In this document: in pieces, positions 59,808 through 64,000 of the stretch
Layout of the letters: the number at the start of each line of letters is the position of its first letter
How positions within the stretch are numbered: position 1 is the first letter of the stretch
Assembly: GCA_033439265.1 (NCBI GenBank)
Contig: JAVTVX010000009.1
Location: 5,321,609-5,385,608 of the forward strand
Source of the DNA: Dillenia suffruticosa
Lineage: Eukaryota; Streptophyta; Magnoliopsida; Dilleniales; Dilleniaceae
Length of the DNA: 64,000 nt
Direction of reading: 5' to 3'
Translations under genes and position numbers: made by a program
The notes under the pieces: model-generated
The model's database searches: none
The model's input: only the letters and a program-made list of their open reading frames with translations
What the model was told of the DNA's origin: nothing

Positions 59808-61134
59808 TCCGACACACTTAAAGCTCCCCTTTTTCTCATCTCACCACCTGTCCCTGTGTTCCCCTTTCCCTTCCCCAAGACTTCTGACACTCTTTTCCCC
59901 TTCCCATGATAATCACTTCTTCTATTCGGCACTTCCATTGGATTACTTCCTCTTCTCGTGCGGCGTATTAGTGATTGTTCAGGCTTTTTGAAGGTCAACG
60001 TGTATTCTCGTTCTAGTATAGCCTCCTCGTTGATGTAAGGAACTCTGATGCGTCTAGATCACTTGATTGATTTTGGAATCTGTTCGATGGCAGGTCATCT
60101 TTCTGGTCTCTTGTTTTTGCTTTGTTCATTTTTGTCTCTGGGGGAGTTGCATCCATGGGCCTAAACCCTCCTCTTCCACCGGCGACTGGTTTTCCGATCT
60201 CGGATCAATGGGGTCCTTCTGCACTGCTGGCTCTTGTCCTTCAGACGCTGGTAAGCTTTCTTCCTTACTGCAGAGATATGAGTTGTGCCCAATCCGCCCA
60301 CATTTAAGGCAAATAGTGTGGAGGCCTTCGTACTCCACTCTTTGAACTCTGTTTCGGATTCTGGTGGTTGGAGTTAGGGGGTTTGTTTAATTCCAGCTCA
60401 ATAAATATTCTTGCGTACTTCTCCCTAGTTGCATTTGCTGTATTGGCATCTACTTTGATTGGTTTCCCTAAACATTTGCCTATTTCGAAGAGGATCTCCT
60501 CATTGAACAACACAATTGGAAGGTTAGGGAATCTAACCCAGATGGGAGTTCTATCTACGGTGGCTATCTTCGGGGAAAACCAAGACTTCCATTCACTGAC
60601 CATTAAGTAATGTTCATGTATCGTCCAAGGACCCCTAGTGAGCACTTTGAAATAATCAGATTTCTGGGTGAACTTTACCAGAAAGAAACCCTCGCCTAAG
60701 TCTAGAAGCTCTAGTTCCCCCTCTATCCTCCACATTGAGGTTATCTTTAGCAACATCAACTGGTATCCGATGTTTTTCCCTAGCGGTTTGATGAAGATCG
60801 AGAGCCTCCAAGGTTTCCACGGACTTCTTAACTCGTCATCTGAGATTTGCACAGATAGGGATCCTTGATCTGTGTTGTTGCCTTCAATCTCCACTTCCTG
60901 CAGGAGTTCCTCATCCTCATCCCACATTGCTTCTTCCACTTCCTGTTCCATTGCTTGTCCCACCAAGGCCTCCTTGAAGGAAAACCCGTGTCTGGCTTTC
61001 AACAGAATCATTTGCTTTAGCTTTCTTTGTACTCCTCTGCATCTGGTCATCTTCCTCTGTCGCGGTGCAATTCTGTCGTGCACTGTTTCCTTCCATACTA
61101 AGAACCTACCTCTTTTCCGTAATGACTGTTGCAA
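59808..61134 (-). pseudogene. LINE ORF1-like remnant (DUF4283 plus CCHC zinc knuckle)
   Basis: The frame 61134-60304 gives a DUF4283-type domain (for example FFLVKFTQKSDYFKVLTRGP, then MVSEWKSWFSP, then IWVRFPNLPIVLF). It ends by frameshift. The frame at 60338-60126 continues the same protein with the knuckle CLKCGRIGHNSYLC (CX2CX4HX4C). The shift lies in a G5 run (C5 on the coding strand) at 60377-60381. First ATG is 28 codons in; no RT (ORF2) follows. A low-complexity tail frame (59998-59738) may be part of it. Confidence 0.75.
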
Positions 61135-61299
61135 TCTTAATAAGAAAAAGGGAAAATGGACTTAGATGCCATATGAACGGTAATAAAAGGGAAATGTCAT
61201 AACTTATAAGGTGATGTTCAGGAAATCTCTCCGTTTTGGACATTACTCATTTTGCCCTTAAATCTAACTCTTCTCTTCTCCTAGCTCTCTCTCCAGAGT

Positions 61300-61393
61300 G
61301 CGGTCGGCTCTGCCGCCCATAAATCTTTGGTCCTATTTTTTTTATTTATCTTTATATGCTTGGCTGGCTACGCCGACTCACTAACCTCTTCTC

Positions 61394-61428
<35 letters not shown>

Positions 61429-61525
61429 TAGTGGAGATTAGCGGTCGGCTCTGCCGCCCAAAGATCCCATATTTTATTTTTGTCTTTCCAAAGTGTGGTG
61501 ATTAGCGGTCGGCTCTGCCGCCCAA
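61300..61525. repeat. Three copies of a GC-rich 20-mer upstream of the viral sequence
   Basis: GCGGTCGGCTCTGCCGCCCA occurs at 61300, 61441 and 61505. The last two are in a longer repeated unit (GATTAGC before, AAGATCC or AGGATCC after) with a 64-base period. (ATTT)n lies between at about 61397-61430. They are not LTRs. Confidence 0.9.
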
Positions 61526-61689
61526 GGATCCTATTACTCCTGGTTCTTATTTATTTATGCGTTTGTAATCATTTATTGTTTTTGTCTACCATTTATTTTG
61601 GTTACTCATTTATTTATTTATTTCTCTTCATAAATATTCTCTTGTTACTATTCATTGCTTATTTATATCCCCAAGTTCCTGGGGCATCT

Positions 61690-61702
61690 TGGTATCAGAG
61701 CC
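61690..61702 (+). other. tRNA-Met primer-binding site
   Basis: TGGTATCAGAGCC is complementary to the 3' end of initiator tRNA-Met, the primer for reverse transcription in Caulimoviridae and many LTR elements. It lies 188 bases before the movement-protein ATG. It marks position 1 of a pararetroviral genome. Confidence 0.85.
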
Positions 61703-61889
61703 ACGGGGGATAGTATTATACAGTATATAGATAAGCATTGTTTGAAGTTCTATACTTCAGATCTAATTATATACCGAGTCCTTTAGACACCGGTGATCCA
61801 GGCGAAGTAAGACCCAGGAGGGGCAGTAAGGCCGTTGGACATCACAGTGTTCCGTAGGTATATATTTGGATTTGCAGTACAGAGCCAAA

Positions 61890-63176
61890 ATGATGAACCC
61901 TATATTCTGTAGAACTACTAGCTCTTCCAGTTCTATGTCAAGTTCTTTAAGAACTAAAGATATAATAAACAGTGAAGAAATAACAATTGAAGATTTTGAA
62001 AAAGGAATAGATGAATGGGAGATACCCAAAATAAGTATAGACCAGATATACAAAACACCCAAAATAAATTTCTTTAAAACAGATTATACCATTAAAACCG
62101 AAGAAAGAAATATTCAACTTTTAAAATCTTTTGAAACTATACAATTATTTTCCAAAAAATCTTTAGAAAAACATATGTCCAAAGGATATAAATATGTCCA
62201 TATCGGATTAGTCCAAATCGGTCTTAGACCATTAACAAGAGAAGGTTTAAACACTTCTATTCTGGTAACTCTTAGGGATGCCAGACATAATAACTTCTCA
62301 GATTCCTTATTAGGAACTGTCGAATCCAGTCTATGTAAAGGTCCAGTTTCCTTCGACTGTTTTCCGAATCTTATAATCTCCTTAAATGATAAAAATATAT
62401 TAAAATCCCTTATTTTACAAGTTAAAATACATAATTATGATATGATGGAGGGATCAATTCCGGTCGCTCTAATATATAAAATACATTACAAAGCCAAGAC
62501 AACAGCTTTCGGCTCAAAACACAAAATTCAACATAAAAAAGGAGAAACTCTTCTTCTCCAAACCGATATCACAAAATCCAACTTGGTTATTCCAAAACCC
62601 ATCAGATGGGAAGAAATAACCCTTCCAGAAGATTGGATGCTAGAAGGAGCAGTACAACCAAAATCAAACAATGACATTCAAGAACCAAGTACCAGAATAA
62701 AACAAATAACACAATATACAGATGGTAATGTCAAAATAAGTTTTGATAGACCATTTTATAGCTCCAGATTTTCGGATACATCAACAACATCGTCTGAATA
62801 TATAAATCTGGGAAGAATCTCAAAATTACCATATGTTATAAATCTTCATGATAAAAGCCCAATAAAACCTCCGAGGTATTCGACCTCAGATATTCCGACG
62901 ACCTCTCTAAAAAACATCGTATTAGGAAAAACAATCCCACAACCGGTCTATGCACAAACAGAAGAACAAAACCCAATTGATTCAGAACCAACTTCTCCAA
63001 CACCTTCAGCTATAACAGAAAACGTTGGTAGAGAAAATGAATTAAACGTTTTAGAAAAAGAAAATGGTTTTGGTAAAACATATGATGAAAATGAGCTTTT
63101 GACAAAACTCAATATTCTCATCAAAAATGATTTTGAAATAAACAAAGAATATTTAGAAAATGATTTTTTTCTCTGA
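61890..63176 (+). CDS. Endogenous pararetrovirus movement protein (5' part of the polyprotein), 428 aa
   Basis: The first ATG is at 61890; the frame is open for 428 codons. Residues from about 60 to 230 show the Caulimoviridae movement-protein core (for example FSKKSLEKHMSKGYKYVHIG, then LGTVESSLCKGPVSFDCFPN, then IPVALIYKIHYKA). An acidic, serine-rich linker follows. These proteins form tubules through plasmodesmata in related viruses. The frame stops at 63174, after a run of seven T where a shifted frame opens. The integrated copy is expected to be non-infectious. The petuvirus- or florendovirus-like assignment is from memory of the family. Confidence 0.85.
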   Translation: MMNPIFCRTTSSSSSMSSSLRTKDIINSEEITIEDFEKGIDEWEIPKISIDQIYKTPKINFFKTDYTIKTEERNIQLLKSFETIQLFSKKSLEKHMSKGYKYVHIGLVQIGLRPLTREGLNTSILVTLRDARHNNFSDSLLGTVESSLCKGPVSFDCFPNLIISLNDKNILKSLILQVKIHNYDMMEGSIPVALIYKIHYKAKTTAFGSKHKIQHKKGETLLLQTDITKSNLVIPKPIRWEEITLPEDWMLEGAVQPKSNNDIQEPSTRIKQITQYTDGNVKISFDRPFYSSRFSDTSTTSSEYINLGRISKLPYVINLHDKSPIKPPRYSTSDIPTTSLKNIVLGKTIPQPVYAQTEEQNPIDSEPTSPTPSAITENVGRENELNVLEKENGFGKTYDENELLTKLNILIKNDFEINKEYLENDFFL

Positions 63177-63293
63177 TAAAAATAAAGAAAAAAGAAATTG
63201 GTTTTTTAAAACTTTTGGAGAAAACATTTTCAAATTCAAGATAAACATTTTAAGTTTTGTAGAAAAAATAAAATAAATATTTTATTTTTCACA

Positions 63294-64000
63294 TGACTTG
63301 AAACGTATACTAAAAAACATAACATTAAATATCCATTCAAAACAGCCAATCCCATCACAAAAAGAAATAAAAAACCTTCATGGGAAACCAAAGATGGTGA
63401 AAACATCGAGTCTGATCATCCACCTCTTCGGACGATCAAAATCACTGTTGGTACAGAAAACATCGACGCTAGTCCTTATAAAAAATCTCAGGAAAATGAC
63501 TCTGTAAACTTAAAAAATATCATCATTCAAAATAATTATACAAATGCACATTTACATACAATTGGAAAACAACTTTCCAAAATCGACAAATCACAAAAGG
63601 AACCTACTGAGTCTAATAAAATAGAAAAGCTTAAAAAATCAAAAGACCCTATTTTCAAACCCTATCAAATTTCGAACCAAGCCAACCAAGAAATCAAAAC
63701 CAATAAACAAGAATTCTTGGAAGCCATAAAACTTCAACTCAGTAAAATCGAGTCATCTTCAGGACAGTCCAATCCTATTGTCCCTAACACTCCTCAATCT
63801 GTAAATCAAGATATTACAGTCTTAAATAAAACCCTTTCATCCGAGTTAGATGAGGATGAAGAAGAAACTTTTCAGGAACAGGATCCTGAGATAAACAAAC
63901 TTCTTTGGACAACTCCTAAATTTGAATATGTTAAAACCAGATTACCTGAATTAGAAATCGGTAATCAACCCGAGATACTGGTCCAACCAAAGTACAACGC
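63294..64000 (+). pseudogene. Pararetrovirus polyprotein continuation (coat-proximal region), truncated by the window
   Basis: A frame with no ATG start, in the same phase as the movement-protein frame, is open from about 63297 to the window end (about 235 codons). It is charged, glutamine/lysine-rich and acidic (LDEDEEETFQ), consistent with the linker before a caulimovirid coat domain. A TGA at 63294-63296 and several stops and a frame change between 63174 and 63296 separate it from the movement frame. Protease, RT and RNase H would lie beyond the window. Confidence 0.65.

Noticed and set aside
61300-61525. Repeats upstream of the primer site as LTRs
   Set aside because: Only the 20-mer and its short flanks repeat. 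There are no TG...CA ends and no downstream partner in the window.
63160-63276. A separate 38-codon viral gene overlapping the movement frame
   Set aside because: It starts at the T7 run where the main frame stops, and family logic suggests a shifted piece of the same polyprotein, not an extra gene.

Overview
The window is nuclear DNA of a flowering plant, most likely a eudicot. It has intron-rich genes for plant protein families (COBRA GPI-anchored proteins, a plant-type CstF-50, a kelch protein, an RS-rich CCCH zinc-finger protein). Plant retroelements fill the gaps, AT content is high, and there are many CT/GA and AT microsatellites. I see no bacterial features, rRNA, tRNA genes or CRISPR. 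Gene models were built by hand from splice signals and reading phase. Each complete model gives an exact multiple of three.

Layout. (1) 1-5.8 kb, minus: CCCH zinc-finger/RS/proline-rich protein, running off the left edge. (2) 6.4-14.7 kb: an old LTR retrotransposon transcribed leftwards. It has gag and protease remnants, no polymerase, a tandem-repeat block, an opposite-strand additional ORF, and a younger solo LTR nested in that ORF. (3) 15.9-24.8 kb, minus: an 11-exon kelch-repeat protein of 587 aa with a MITE in intron 7. (4) 25.3-34.9 kb: gene-free, with a 1.1-kb fold-back whose arms are purine/pyrimidine tracts, several SINE-like families, a solo LTR with perfect target duplication, and degenerate tandem repeats. 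(5) 35.2-46.8 kb, minus: CSTF50, 14 exons, 430 aa, with three inferred GC-AG introns; its introns hold LINE, SINE and MITE insertions. (6) 50.5-54.6 kb, plus: COBRA (450 aa). (7) 55.2-57.0 kb, minus: COBL4-like (447 aa), tail to tail with COB. It is followed by a 640-bp tandem duplication and a frameshifted last-exon remnant of a third COBRA-like gene. (8) 59-61.2 kb: SINE-like copies and a LINE ORF1 remnant with one frameshift. (9) 61.3-64 kb, plus: the 5' part of an endogenous pararetrovirus (Caulimoviridae, petuvirus-like), with a tRNA-Met primer site, a movement-protein frame, breaks, and a following frame that leaves the window.

Functionally, COB and COBL4 act at the cell surface in cellulose microfibril organisation, in primary and secondary walls respectively. 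CSTF50 acts in nuclear mRNA 3'-end formation. From memory, CSTF50 and COB are also near neighbours in Arabidopsis (AT5G60940, AT5G60920), so the block is probably conserved. No new defence-like or operon-like system is evident. The most unusual items are the fold-back locus, the antisense-ORF retroelement with its nested solo LTR, the three GC-AG introns in CSTF50, and the decayed third COBRA paralogue beside a tandem duplication.
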